From NCBI GenBank assembly GCA_001986395.2, contig MQVO02000001.1, positions 2,108,001 to 2,172,000 of the forward strand: a stretch of 64,000 nucleotides of DNA, given 5' to 3'. The notes under the pieces were generated by a model. It ran no database searches, was not told the origin of the DNA, and saw only the letters and a list, made by a program, of their open reading frames with translations. The first letter of the stretch is position 1; every line of letters starts with the position of its first letter. Shown here piece after piece: positions 33,538-45,904 of the stretch. A program made the position numbers and the translations under genes. The DNA comes from Irpex lacteus. Lineage: Eukaryota; Basidiomycota; Agaricomycetes; Polyporales; Irpicaceae.

Positions 33538-34460
33538 TCAGAAGGACAAGGCACCTTTACCACCTTTCTGTCCAGCAAGCTGTGCACGTTGCGCGAAGAG
33601 AGCAGAAGAGGAGATAGGACGAGTAGGAATGGGGTGAAGAACTCTGACGGACTGGGATGGAAGTATTTCCACATCCAGAGCAGTTACTCCTGAGAGTGAC
33701 GAAGAAGGAGACGGACGCTTGCACGAAAACAACGAAGGAGGACGGAAACGGAAAGGAGAGTTGAGGATAGAACGGATAGAGCCCATGCGCTTGTGTTTGG
33801 TAGGATGAGTAGGGGCAGAGTCCTCAACAGGAAGGTCAAAGTCACTCGGATTTCCGAGGCTTAACTGATAACCTTCGTCGTCACCCTCCCTAGCACTGAT
33901 GAGAATATATTATTAGTGATCCATAGTCGCAGAAAAGACAAACCAGTACTTACACGAAGGACATGTCGAACGGTGAAAACAGGTCATGGAAAACCCGCTT
34001 GTACCAAGAGGAAAAGACAATCGGGGGAAGTCGATTCGTCCCTGCTGGTGAGAAAAACCCGTTAATCAGTCATCATAAGGCACAAACGATCACGTATAGG
34101 AGAGGAGGGAAGGATCCATTTGCAAAGCCCTCGCAAATGGCATCCATACTCTCTCCATTGGGACCACCATCGACACTCCAAACCTGTAACCGGTACGAGC
34201 AAGGCAAACGAATACGACTCCGAATGTACCTCTTGTGTCAACCGACTCCAGGGATGTAACAAATCCCAGTTCAACGACTCCCTCCGCGGTCCACTTGAGT
34301 AGGATCAGGCAACACAGGAAAATACGTACAAAATCCAAGCTTTGTTGGATGAGAGATGAGCGCAGTCGCGTGAGACATAGTGCACTGACCAGTGGATAGT
34401 TTGGTTGGAAACATTGGCAACAGCATGGTCGAGGCCACCGAGTGAGACGGTACCCATGTC
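33538..34460 (-). pseudogene. 3' part of a host gene of unknown function, truncated by a repeat
   Basis: Minus-strand exons can be linked. One lies at about 34045-33954 (coding ..NRLPPIVFSSWYKRVFHDLF..) and one at 33895-33541 (..REGDDEGYQLSLGNPSDFDL.. then a Ser/Arg-rich tail with MGSIRSILNSPFRFRP, ending GKGALSF). They are joined by a clean intron with gtaagt donor. A further exon lies around 34100-34300, but its frame is ambiguous. The gene runs upstream into the AT-rich repeat starting at 34476, so its 5' end is missing. No domain recognised. Confidence 0.45.
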
Positions 34461-34475
34461 GAGCATAGTGAAGAA

Positions 34476-35915
34476 ACTTGTGGTTAGCAGGGCCGGCAAG
34501 TGGCAAATCACGATTCCTGAGGCTACTGAGATGTATCAGTATATATAATAAATTATGATGATTCCATGAGCTGTTATTTATCAAATAGAGATTTAGTAAA
34601 AAGAATTTGAAATAATACACACTTGATCTAAATAAAACATAACATATTAAGATTAGAAATCAGTCATATCACGAAATCATTTTTGTTGCTGTGGAAGGTA
34701 TTTGATTTGACAAAGCAATATCATGAATAAGATAAAGCTTAACTCATACTTATGTCACTATGTAATACAAAGCAAAGTTCACAGATTATTCAACCTGTAC
34801 AAGAGGACGAATATTTTCTCTGTATTTTTTGAACTAAAGGAAATATTGAATTTTTCAGATAATATTCAGAACTCTGGTTAAAATACAATCCCAGCAAGGT
34901 ATGTATTAATTTTGACGTCAAAATACATTGATGTCATGTTGTGTTATTCAAAAGAAGCAAAATATAAAAATAAGCACTCAAAAAGAATAAGAAATGAAAG
35001 AATTGCCTTTTTAGGCAATTTAGTAATGTCAATTAGTTATAGCAATCACTGAAGCAATAGAAAACTGTAAACGTAAAAGTGTTTTTCATTTGCAGCAAGT
35101 CAAAGTTTGTTACTCTAGTTACACAATTAAGTAACTTTAATAAATATGTTGATACAATTATTATAGTGTTTTATTTATCAAAGTTTTTTGAATTTTGAAA
35201 TTTAGGTAAGCAAACTTTTCTTACTATTGTTATTGCAGTAAGTAGCTTTTGTTACCACTATAACGTCTCTCAAAACACTCTAGATATTAGTGAAAGTGTT
35301 CAAACCTCTCAGTTTTTGGAAAGATTTTCTTCATATCTTTTGAAATACTTTGCCTATCAAAATTCTGAGCTCAAAATCAGAATCCTGGGGAAAATCCGGT
35401 CCAGGTGACATATATATCCATTTTACATCAAAATATGTTGATGTCATGTGATTTGCATCAAAAACGAGTCATTTGTCAAAATAAGCGCCAATAAACGTAA
35501 ACAACATGTTGTGTTACTCCTTTAGGCAATTTAGTTACACCTACTCTTGATGTTCTCTGAACTGATGCAATTTTTCAATTTTTCAACTATTAGTAAGTAT
35601 AAAGTCTGTTACTGTTGTTACTAAAGTAAGTAAACTTACTTACCGCTTTATTACCCCTATTCATCTCATATATACTCATATCTACATAGTAAACACATCT
35701 ACTTACTCATAAGCACTTACCAGTTATGTTATCAAATTCCTCTGCTTACCAGCATACAACCTATACAAAGTATAGTAAGTAAGTCTTACCCATCCTTACA
35801 TACTCTAATGAGCCTCCTCGCACTCATTCTTACTCTAGAAAGCCCCCCAACACTCATTTTCAAATATATTTTCATGTATACAAATATTTTTACGTCATAG
35901 ATTATGAATGTGCTG
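34476..35915 (+). repeat. AT-rich repeat family, copy C (left arm of a large inverted repeat)
   Basis: It starts ACTTGTGGTTAGCAGGG and runs to ..ATGAATGTGCTGA. It matches 37062-38505 in inverted orientation over its whole length with scattered differences. The sequence is about three quarters A+T and full of TTACTT/AAGTAA motifs and short direct repeats. No coding capacity. Confidence 0.8.
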
Positions 35916-36350
35916 ACACATTGCTAATTCACGATTCCTGAGGTACGAAGAAGAATCGTTTCAGTGCGAGCTAGCACTTTGGACAACTGCGAGATGTAAC
36001 GCGAGTGGCTCCTCAGCGTCTAATTCTGCCAATACAGTGAGTAGCAAATTCATTAGCTTTTGCTTGTAGTTGGGCGCTTTTTTGATGTCAAACAGTTTCC
36101 AATTTTTGCAGGAGCCATCACACATTCAATGCACACAAACATTAAACTAGATTGTAGCCCTAGAGAAGACCTTCCCAACTGTCCAACTTTCATCCCAAAA
36201 CGTGAAGATTTGAGGAAGTTATGGGCTGGATGGCTTTGGATGACGACCTGAGATTTCAAACTCCGCTTCAAAGTGTTACAGACACTTTGTAAGGATCTCA
36301 AGCACGTAGTATTACATACTGTACATGTATTTGAAGTAAGCCCATACTAT
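35916..36350. other. Spacer segment between the inverted arms
   Basis: It begins with CACGATTCCTGAGG, a motif that recurs at the edges of the AT-rich repeats, and holds only short frames. No gene recognised. Confidence 0.35.
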
Positions 36351-36539
36351 AAGACATAGTATTGGACATGGTATGATGCATGGCATGATTCCTGGCATGA
36401 TGCATGGCATGATTCCTGACATGATTCCTTGAAAGACGAGGATGACATATGAATTCAAAATTAACCCACTGGCTATATAATTGATGCTCCAAACATATCA
36501 GCAGGTATGTAGGTGGCCAGGAATTGATGGGATCAATAG

Positions 36540-37006
36540 AACAGTTCTGGTTAAACTGGTTTGATACAAGTACACAGAGAGGAACTGAAATACGACCAAA
36601 CCAGTTTAGAACCAGTAACAGGCTTTGATTACAATGCTCAGAGCCATACATCCTGGCCCTATAGAGTATACCAATAAGCTGGAAAAGAAATTGTAATGAT
36701 TTGTTTGGTCGCAAACAAGATATGACTTTTTTCCCTCTTACTCCTGACTAAATATGTGTAGAATTCGAGATTTGTACCTATTTATGGCTTCATATAAGTC
36801 ACTCATGAGCATCATAGTATATCAGAGGGTATGACGTAATATATCCTGATTTTTCCGAATTTTATTGATGCACTTTCAGCCTTGAAAGAACGGTGCAAAA
36901 AAGTGGCACCTGCAGGATTGGAACCGGTGACCTTTGGATTTCCATAACTTGAAACATAGTAAACATGCACAAATAGAGCCCGGTCAGTGCTATTACGAGT
37001 TCTGTC
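36540..37006 (-). repeat. tRNA-like (SINE-like) block, copy 1
   Basis: Minus-strand sequence includes GGTTCCAATCC (plus 36915-36925), close to the Pol III B-box consensus GGTTCGAATCC, followed by GCAGGTGCCA and a T-run that could serve as a Pol III terminator. About 350 further bases downstream are shared with 38620-39000. No convincing A box or cloverleaf was found, so this may be a tRNA-derived SINE or only a transposon segment resembling one. Confidence 0.35.
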
Positions 37007-37036
37007 GAACAGGCGCCGTCAGGACGGCGCCTGTTC
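37007..37036. repeat. GC-rich perfect hairpin
   Basis: Fourteen-base arms GAACAGGCGCCGTC and GACGGCGCCTGTTC are separated by AG. It sits at the start of the tRNA-like block, in otherwise AT-rich DNA. Confidence 0.9.
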
Positions 37037-37061
37037 CATGGAGCTCATAATGAGCTGTACA

Positions 37062-38505
37062 TCAGCACATTCAAAACCTATGATATAAAATATTTAAATA
37101 CATGAAAATATATTTGAAAATGAGCGTTGGAGGGCTTTATAACGTAACAATGAGTGCTGGGAGGCTCCTTAGAGTATGTCATGTCAGGATAGGTAAGACT
37201 TACTTACTATACTTTGTATAGGTTGTATGCCGGTAAGTAGAGGAATTTGATAACATAACTAGTAAGTGCTTGATAAGTAAGTAGATGTGTTTACTGTGTA
37301 AATATGAGTATATTTGAGATAAATAGAAGTAACACAGGGGTAAGTAAGTTTACTTACTTTAGTAACAACAGTAACAGACTTTATACTTACTAATAGTTGA
37401 AAAATTGAAAAATTGCATCAGTTCAGAGAACATCAAGAGTAGGTGTAACTAAATTGCCTAAAGGAGTAACACAACATGTTGTTTACGTTTATTGGCGCTT
37501 ATTTTGACAAATGACTCGTTTTTGATGCAGATCACATGACATCAACATATTTTGATGTAAAATGGATATATATGTCACCTGGACCGGATTTTCCCCAGGA
37601 TTCTGATTTTGAGCTCAGAATTTTGATAGGCAAAGTATTTCAAAAGATATGAAGAAAATCTTTCCAAAAACTGAGAGGTTTGAACACTTTCACTAATATC
37701 TAGAGTGTTTTGAGAGACGTTATAGTGGTAACAAAAGCTACTTACTGCAATAACAATAGTAAGAAAAGTTTGCTTACCTAAATCTCAAAATCAAAAACTT
37801 TGATGAACAAAACATTGTAATAATTGTGTCAACATATTTATTAAAGTTACTTAATTGCATAACTAGAGTAACAAACTTTGACTTGCTGCAAATGAAAAAA
37901 CACTTTTACATTTACAGTCTTTTATTGCTTCAGTGATTGCTATAACTAGTCGACATTACTAAATTGCCTAAAAAAGCAATTCTCTCATTTCTTTTTCTTT
38001 TTGAGTGCTTATTTTTATATTTTGCTTCTTTTGAATCACAAAACATGATATCAATGTATTTTGACGTTAAAATTAATACATACCTTGCTGGGATTGTATT
38101 TTAACCAGTGTTCTGAATATGATCTGGAAAAATTCAATATTTCCTTTAGTTCAAAAAATACAGAGAAAATATTCATTCTCTTGTACAGATTGAATAATCT
38201 TCGAACTTTGCTTTGTATTACATAGTGACATAAGTATGAGTTAAGCTTTATCTTATTCATGATATTGCTTTGTCAAATCAAATACCTTCCACAGCAACAA
38301 AAATGATTTCGTGATATGATTGATTTCTAATCTTGATATGTTATGTTTTATTTAAATCAAGTGTGTATTATTTCAATTTTCTTTTACTGAATCTCTATTT
38401 AATAGATAACAACTTATATGATCATCGTAATTTATTATATATACTGATACATCTCAGCAGCCTCAGGAATCGTGATTTGTCGCTTGCTGGCCTTGCTAAC
38501 CACAA
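37062..38505 (-). repeat. Right arm of the 1.44-kb inverted repeat
   Basis: This is the inverted counterpart of 34476-35915, part of copy D. The terminus CTTGCTAACCACAAGT at 38490-38505 is the reverse complement of the left arm start. Confidence 0.8.
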
Positions 38506-38515
38506 GTGATGCCAT

Positions 38516-38555
38516 TTTGGAAACTGGCGCTGACCGGTCAGCGCCAGTTTCCAAA
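38516..38555. repeat. Perfect 40-bp palindrome
   Basis: The left arm TTTGGAAACTGGCGCTGACC is followed with no spacer by its exact reverse complement. It lies 10 bases outside the end of repeat copy D and just before the second tRNA-like block. Confidence 0.95.
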
Positions 38556-38571
38556 TTCTCGTGATATCCTC

Positions 38572-39000
38572 TTACTAGGTGGGCCGGGCTTTATTTGTGC
38601 ATGTTTACTATGTTTCAAGTATGGAAATCGAAAGGTCACCAGTTCCAATCCTGTAGGTGCCACTTTTTGCATCTTTCTTTCAAGGCTGAAAGTGGATCAA
38701 TAAAATTCGGAGAAATCAGAATATATTACGTCATGCCCTCTGATATACTATGATGCTCATGAGTTACATATATGAAGCCATAAATGATGACCAACCTCGA
38801 ATTATACACATATTTGGTCAGGAGTAAGAGGGGAAAAAGTCATATCTTGTTTGCAACCAAACATATCATCACAATTTCTTTTCCAGCTTATTGGTACACT
38901 CAATAGGCCCAGGATATATAGCTCTGATCATTGTGATCAAAGCCTATTACTTGTTCTAAACTGGTTTGGTCATATTTTCAGTTCCTCTCCGTATACTTTA
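38572..39000 (+). repeat. tRNA-like (SINE-like) block, copy 2
   Basis: This is the same block as 36540-37006, inverted relative to it. B-box-like AGTTCCAATCC is at 38641-38651, followed by TGTAGGTGCCAC and TTTTT. The shared sequence continues to about 39000, past a stretch with TTGGTACACTCAATAGGCCC. It is flanked on its left by the 40-bp palindrome. Confidence 0.35.
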
Positions 39001-40480
39001 CTTGTGTGGAGCAGGCCGGCAAGCGGCAGGATACGATTCCTGAAACTCATCATGTGAAACTATAACTCATTGTAAGTAGGCCAGCAAGCGGCAAAAATAC
39101 AATTGTGAGTATTGAATTGTTTCTATATTTTTAAATGCAATAAGATGAATTTTAGTATTTATAATACTTATATAGATACTAGAATTGACTCTGCAAGATT
39201 CAGATATCTAGTGGTACATTTCTATCTGATATTAATTATACTTGAAACCAAATAAGAATAATCTATCTCTTAGATTCTCAACAAATTGAATTTGGTTAAC
39301 ATGTTTTGTTGCCCAAGTAGGTGATACTACTTATCTTCATTACGATCTCATGCTTATCCTAGTTAAATGCTCTATTTTACTATAGATATAAATTAAAGTT
39401 ACAAGTAATATTATAAGTTCTATTATTAGTAAATTACATTTTGTTTTATTATGTACTTGAGTCACCAACATACAGTCAGGTAATACTTTCAAATTTACTT
39501 GGCTTACTATCTAAGTACATGTCTGAGACTACTTCAATAAGCTTATATTAACTGTACACAAAAAGCATTTATTCATATTAAGAATATTGCAATCAAGTCT
39601 AATATGATTTGAGCTATGTTTGACCTAATGTAAGCATAATAAGACTAAAGCATAGATAGACACCTCAAATGTTGCCTATCTATGAATCAGCTTCATTTGT
39701 ATTACATTATTTGTAAGGTGCTCAATTCAAATGCTACCCAAGGAAAATTCTTTTCAGATTCAAATGATACTTGTTTTAATTCAGAAAGATAGTCAGCAAA
39801 TCAAAGTACACTAAAGGCCACTGATTAACAATTCAATATACACTAGTTCATTAAATTGTATAGCACTTAAGTGATTATCAATAAGTCTCTCAGCTATATT
39901 TTGAGATATTTTATATATTACCATATTTAGATATTGTTTGATTGACATCAAATTCCACCCAAGCATACTTCTCATGTTCTGGATTGCTATACTCAAATTT
40001 TGTATGAATCCATACAAGGGTTCAAGAGATATCTGAGGATCAATGCTAGATCTGTCCAGATCTAACATTGATTGCCATTTTGTGCAAGATCTAGTCATCA
40101 GTATGACATGATTTTTATATATTCATGATCACCCAAGTCTATAGATCATATCTAAACAAAGTTGTCATTAGCCAATCAGAGGCCACCATCAATTTGATAT
40201 TCCCTCACAACTGTGCAAATGATTACATAAGCGCCAAAATAAGCGCCCGTGATCAATATTTGATCGCATTCCCTATGATGGTAGGTAGCTGGCTCTTTTC
40301 ATTCTATTACATCAGCAATTTTACCCATGTAGTTGGCTGAACCAGTCTTGAGCCAACCTGATATGCAATTGTGTTTATGTAATGACCTTGGCTGAATTCT
40401 ATCTCTGTCACTTTTAGGCACTGGTTTGTGTTATCATAAAAGGCAACAGTTTCCCACGGATGAAACATGAAAGTTACATG
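39001..40480. other. AT-rich non-coding stretch
   Basis: Near its left edge are two degenerate copies of the repeat terminus (GGCCGGCAAGCGGCA.. at about 39016 and GGCCAGCAAGCGGCA at about 39080). The rest is AT-rich with only short frames such as 39811-40098 (-). No gene recognised. Confidence 0.35.
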
Positions 40481-40710
40481 TCGCCAGCACAGCGCACAAG
40501 TGCGCACTGGAAACGATTCAACTTCGTTCCTCAGGAATCGTAAAAGCTGAGCACGGGTGCACCTGCGGATCTACCTGCACCCTCACCCACAGGTAAGTAG
40601 ATTAAGAAAGGTCTGACCTGCACCCTCATGGGTATTCAAGCAACAGGTACCTGACCTGCGGATCTAGGTACCTGTGTACCACAGGTCAACCCACGGGTCA
40701 ATAGACTGCT
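40481..40710. repeat. Hairpin plus ACCTGC/GGTACCTG motif cluster
   Basis: GCGCACAAGTGCGC at 40492-40505 is a hairpin, followed by CCTCAGGAATCGT, the repeat-edge motif. Then about 150 bases are dense in ACCTGCGGATCTA, ACCTGCACCCTCA, CAGGTACCTG and their complements, in direct and inverted orientation. This looks like a transposon terminus or subterminal repeat array. Confidence 0.5.
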
Positions 40711-41789
40711 GACTAAAGTTGATTACACGTAGTATCTTTTGAATAACATCATCTATTAAACATATATTTATTTTAACTGAAACCATTTATATATCAAAGT
40801 GAGTATGGAACTTGAAGTTTTTCACCTTGAACATGATATTTATCAATTTAAAAAGCTATGCCTTCTTTTAAGAAGAGTTTGAAGTCACATAATCTTTACT
40901 CATTATCTTACAAGGTAGCTTGTTTATAGTCAACAATCATGTAAACTATATGCTTCTGATTAGTAAGTAATGAGCAGATATGTATGACTGAAATGGCGTC
41001 GAAACTCCGTAGGATGGGTTCGATTCCGGATAATCCTTACAATCAAATTTTCAAATACAATCAGCAATATAATGAGATGCTCAAAGTAAGTCCAGAAAAT
41101 AATAGGGTTTGTGTAAAAGATAGCACTCACATATGTACAGCAATGGCAAGGACCAAATCCGTGCAAGTCATGGCATGGCAGGTAAAGTTGAATGATGTAG
41201 TTGAAAAAGAGATAGAGTAACAATGTCTATATATGTCACAGCTGCCGAGAATTGCCACAGTCAGAGAAATTTTATTGGTGAGGAAGGAATGGGCATCGAA
41301 CATCTGTGGATGTATCCGGTATCATGAGCAACTGCAATAAATGGTCTCTTTTCCTTGCACAATGCACCAGTCACGACTGGGCAGATTGAGACGTGACACA
41401 TCACTTTCTCCATCAGCAAACTTTTGTACAGAGGTCGAGAAATTACTGTGGCACAAGTCCCTTCATTTACGACCACAGCATCATTACCACAACGCAAGAA
41501 ATTAGTCAGGTCGTGCACACAAGGCCAATAACCACATGTGGGAGGCAGGTGAATAATGTGCATGTACTGCCAAAATTGACTCGCTAATAAGATCAAGTAC
41601 TGTAGTCTAGTGAGAGCTTCGAGAGTGTATGAAGGAGATGCCTGAGGGCAGGAACAGTCAATGCCGACAGCTGCACGCTCTTCCAAGGTGCCAGTATGTT
41701 GTTTGTTGTGCAATCTAGCTCATTCATGTGTGATATGTATTGTTTATATGTTTGGTAAAATTGTCCAAGTGTTACTTTGGTCCTCCCAT
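40711..41789. other. Non-coding stretch with small frames only
   Basis: The frames at 40984-41220 (+, 78 codons) and 41261-41713 (-, 150 codons) show no recognisable domain and no convincing introns. I do not call a gene. Confidence 0.3.
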
Positions 41790-42700
41790 GAGTGTGTGAT
41801 CCAGGGGAGGACACTTTTTGGGGGAGAGGAGGAGGACAAGGAAGACATGCTCACTGAGCCCTCTCCTGAGCAGCTATCATTGAAATTTTTTCTGGATAAT
41901 ATTGAGGGGGTATGAGACACCTATATCTGAAGCTTAGTTTGTTACCAGAGTCTCCCATCCTGCCTGTAGAAAGCTGGCCACAGTGTCATGCGACCAGTTG
42001 ATTGCCGTATGAAGACACGGCCTGGGGGGCTCAAAAAATTGTACAGACGTGTCATATGTACTACATAACATTGCCCCAAATTATCTAAGGCCCCCCATTA
42101 ATTCTTCTCCTTAAATAGTGCGACTTTTTGGAGGGTCCAGGGGAGAAGGAGCACATAGTCCAAATCTCACCCACCAGCAAAGCTATAGTCCTAATTCCAT
42201 TTGCATACTATAGATATAATATGAACTGTTAAAAAACACGCTACACATCATTATTTGGACCATCCTATCTAGACACGTGATTGAGGCCTAAAAACTACAT
42301 CAGGATGTGTATAATATACTCAAATATAATTATGAATCATTGATAAAGCCCCCCATTAAAGCTGCAAGCTGCTGTGGGCGCTTTTTGGGGAGGGGGAGGG
42401 GAGGAGGAGCACACGGATCATATCTCCCCAACCAGTGAAGCTATCATTAGAATTCCTTTTTATACTTGTCAGTACACTATATAGAATTAGGATAAATGTC
42501 TTTGATTATTATTAGAGCTCCCCATTCATTCTGTATCAGTCTAGCTACATTTTCAGGCACCCTCATGCAGATTTATATTATGCCACTGTCTGATAAGCTC
42601 CAAAATTTACCCAGACATGCTCTATATGTCCAATATCACTATCCTAAAGTTTCTAAAGGATCCTCCTACCGGTTCAGGCGCTAGAAAAGGATCTGTGTGC
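41790..42700. repeat. Degenerate tandem array, period about 170-300 bases
   Basis: Three diverged units each carry parts of the same series: a GCCCCCCATTAA-like start (42089, 42349, 42517), a CTTTTTGGGGGAG-like purine run (41810, 42127, 42391), and AGCTATCATTGAAATT / AGCTATAGTCCTAATT / AGCTATCATTAGAATT (41872, 42183, 42438). Order is conserved; spacing varies. No coding signal. Confidence 0.55.
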
Positions 42701-45700
42701 ATCAGATTCAGATCTGGCTAGATCTGATATTGAGTCGCATTTTTTACACTTTCCAGACATCCTCTGGGCAAATTAATTACAGATTCTGAATCACACAAGC
42801 CTAGGGAGCATTTCTATATAAATTTGCCCCAAAACATCCAAGGGGTTGCACCAATCTCATGCCCCATCAATATTGTGGCCACAATCAAAATCGCCAAAAT
42901 AAGTGTCCAATCACATTGACAGATACTATTACTTATTATGGATATGCTATTAATCATTCAGATGAGATTACAGGGCTCTGTCATAGTTATTACAGAGTTA
43001 TCACAGTCCCTGTAGCCTCCACAATGTAATAACAAACTACCCATAATGTATTACAGAGTGTTAACATTGCCCTCACAATGTATTACAGAGTAATCACAGA
43101 GCGTGATACAAGACTATGTATTTACTCAGCCCAGGTAACTTGTACACATTTTTGAGGACTGTAGCTCCTAAATGTATTACATTGATGTGTACCACTACTG
43201 GCATTTTGGCGGCGACCATTGACAGCATGAAGGCTGGTGTCCTCAGGAGGGCTTTGAAGGCCAAGCCAAGGAGACACAATGGGAGAAACTGCAGATACCT
43301 GTGATAGTCCAGGAGGAACAAGAGGAGGTGGGACAAATGGTAGGAAGGAAGACTTCGCTAGAGGATGGGCAGAGGGTGTTCCGACACTACACAGAGCACC
43401 ACCAGAATTAGAGGGGTGCGCTGTTGGTCTACAACCGTGTTAAGTTTGGACCCTGCAAACTAAGCTAGATGGACGTACCTGTGGTATTCACCAACTCCTT
43501 AATACATGTTTCCCTGAAGGACGGTATGGCAGGCAGCAGCGTGCCCACATATGCATACGTCTTGGGAACTGACAGGGATCCATGTAAATGTGTATGTAGA
43601 GAGGACATTAGAGATTATGTGAGGAGACAGGAACAACAGGACATACGTAAATGAGAGCACCATCAGGGCCTGTCCCTGTCCAGAAGCGGCAAGACCTACG
43701 ACAGGGCTGTCTTGCATTCGTGAGACGATCAAGAGAGGGAAGCACCGGATGCCTTCCTGAGAAGCGGTAGTGCCATGAAGAGGAGAAGGGGAGGCCATTT
43801 TAGCAATGAATAGAGTAAAGGATTAGAAGTCTAGGCTGTAAAGATATAGCAGCGAGAAATACCAGCTCAGAAGAGGTACAATGCGAACAGGTGACAACAT
43901 AGGAGGAGTGTCACAAACATGTCACAGAACTGGATAGTTTTGTCACAAGCATGTGGCCAACTTGACTGTTGCCACAACATCTGCAAACTAATCTCCAGTG
44001 AAGAGAACTCTCTCGAGGGAGAACTCCCTCAGGAGAGATGAGATTGGAAAGCAATGTGTGATCTCATCAGAGAGAGATCTCAAGAAATCATCAGGTACCT
44101 GAATTACACAGTTGAAAATTGGATTGGGTGAGATCTCACGGAATCTTTGCATGACATACAACAGAGGAGCAAGTTCATACACATGTGTGAGTTACTCTAA
44201 GGCAGGTGGATCAATGACTCGTGTCACAATGTCCTGAGATCTCACGAGATTGCTCGTACAATCCGATGTATGGGTAATTTTGTCCAAAAGAAACCTTCAT
44301 AGTAGAGCTGTGCAAGATGAGTCTGTTGTCGCGCAAATAGTTAATCATGTTTGAAGCTTATAAGCAGCAGTGACAAAGGTCCTTGTTGATGCGGCTACCA
44401 TAATAAGGTCCAGATCAAATTTTGACACGTGCCTGAGAGCAACTTACTCTCTCTCGCAGTACCGGAATCACCAGATGCCCGGCCTGTCCTCTAGATGTGT
44501 TCTTTATTCACTAGAGCGTATCCAGCTCGCACTGGTGCCTCCAACCCCATTCCGGCCTCTAGAGGCAATTTTGATTTCTCCAACAGACGATTGAGATAGC
44601 TGATTGTATTTTGAAGAAAGGGTGAGTGCAGATCCCAGCGAGTTATGTTTATATCTCACTTGATATGTAAGGTAGCATGCGAGTGGATATCATTATTTTA
44701 CAAATGTGTTGTGCAAAGTACCAATCAAAAAGGACCACACTGAAATTTGTTGATCTGTGGCCATCCTTCTCCCGCCGCTAACATTCAAGACATTTGGTGT
44801 TGCCTCATTAAGACATTTTAGGCTAGTTACATTAAACATTCCTGCTACAGCAGGGAAAACCTCCCGCCCTAATGCATATCTAAAGAGTGCTGTTTTCATC
44901 CTAGTTATCAAAAATAGTACATTGGTAAAATTAGTTTGAACATGGATGAAAAAGAAAGGTATACTGGGCTAGCCGAGCTAGTGCAGCACTAATGATTAGT
45001 ATTGAGTGTTTATAGAATATGAAAGGGGACTCATAAGCAGTAGATAAGTGCCGCATAGCACACCAGTTGAACAGAATTAGCACCAAATTAGAAGTTGATA
45101 TTGATATTGATATTGAAAGAGTGCTACAATACAGTACGGGAGATGTACAAGAAGAGCAGCAAATTTCTGGGACACATAAAAAGGGAGAATGGCGAGAGGT
45201 GATGCGTGACGGGACAGCAACGGCAGGAGTGCCGCCGCCTCTGGAATGCGGGGTTTGAAATGAGGAGGATGAAGGGACAGGGTACCGAGGATTGGGTACA
45301 CACACACACACTTACCAAAGATTATCTTAATATCTATGCTGAAAAGCATTGCCTGCAACAAGCCTGTAATGAGTATTAGCATGAGTCACTGATGACGGAA
45401 GTCAGATACCCCATGTAGTGGAATGAGACGACGGCAACCTGATTGTCAACATTAATAGATTTGACGAGCGGGCCATCACTAAGAGCTCTGCCACCCTCGC
45501 TGGTGGGTGCAAGGTTCTTGCAGCAGTGGGCGTAGTTCATATGGCCAGCGAGGGTGAGAGTTTACATGAACCAACGAGGATTGACGAGTGAGCAAGTGAG
45601 GCTATGAGTGTAAGTAGATGTGAGTAAGACTGGAGAAAGGAAAGGGACCGATAGAATAGATGAAGGGAGTCAACAAGGAGGACGAATGGGAAGGGGAAGA

Positions 45701-45870
45701 AGGTAAAGGAGAGTTACGCGACAGGGGAGAAGCGAGGGGGCCAGAGGGAGTAAGAGGAGATGAGGAGAAGATAAGACGTAGAGATGGGAGTGAGCGAATG
45801 AAGAATTAAAAGAGACGAGCAAGCCACGCACCACGCGATGATGCAAATCTTAACGCAGTTAGTAACTCAA
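42701..45870. other. Gene-poor stretch with simple repeats
   Basis: It contains a run of TGTATTACAGAG-type units at 43000-43100, three GAGATCTCA-type sites near 44080-44240, a GATATT triplet repeat at about 45097, and an AC dinucleotide run at about 45298-45312. Frames such as 43499-43798 (-) and 44931-45311 (-) have no recognisable product. No gene is called. Confidence 0.35.
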
Positions 45871-45904
45871 TTACTCTCCTCGAATGTAGACGTCTTTGTT
45901 ACCA

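Larger units (their letters stand above)
36351..38505 (-). mobile_element. AT-rich repeat family, copy D, probably the most complete unit
   Basis: Read on the minus strand from 38505 it begins ACTTGTGGTTAGCAAGGCCAGCAAG, continues through the 1.44-kb arm (to 37062), then a tRNA-like block (about 37006-36540). It ends with the segment shared with the 3' end of copy A (about 36520-36360). That gives a non-coding unit of about 2.15 kb. It may be a non-autonomous transposon; I cannot name its superfamily. A short direct repeat of ATGGCATGATTCCTG-type units at 36365-36430 marks the far end. Confidence 0.55.

Noticed and set aside
36880..37006. Functional tRNA gene
   Set aside because: Only the B box and a 3' GGTGCC-like end are recognisable; the acceptor and anticodon stems do not pair convincingly.
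41261..41713. 150-codon minus-strand frame
   Set aside because: No domain, no intron signals and unusual composition in a repeat-rich region.
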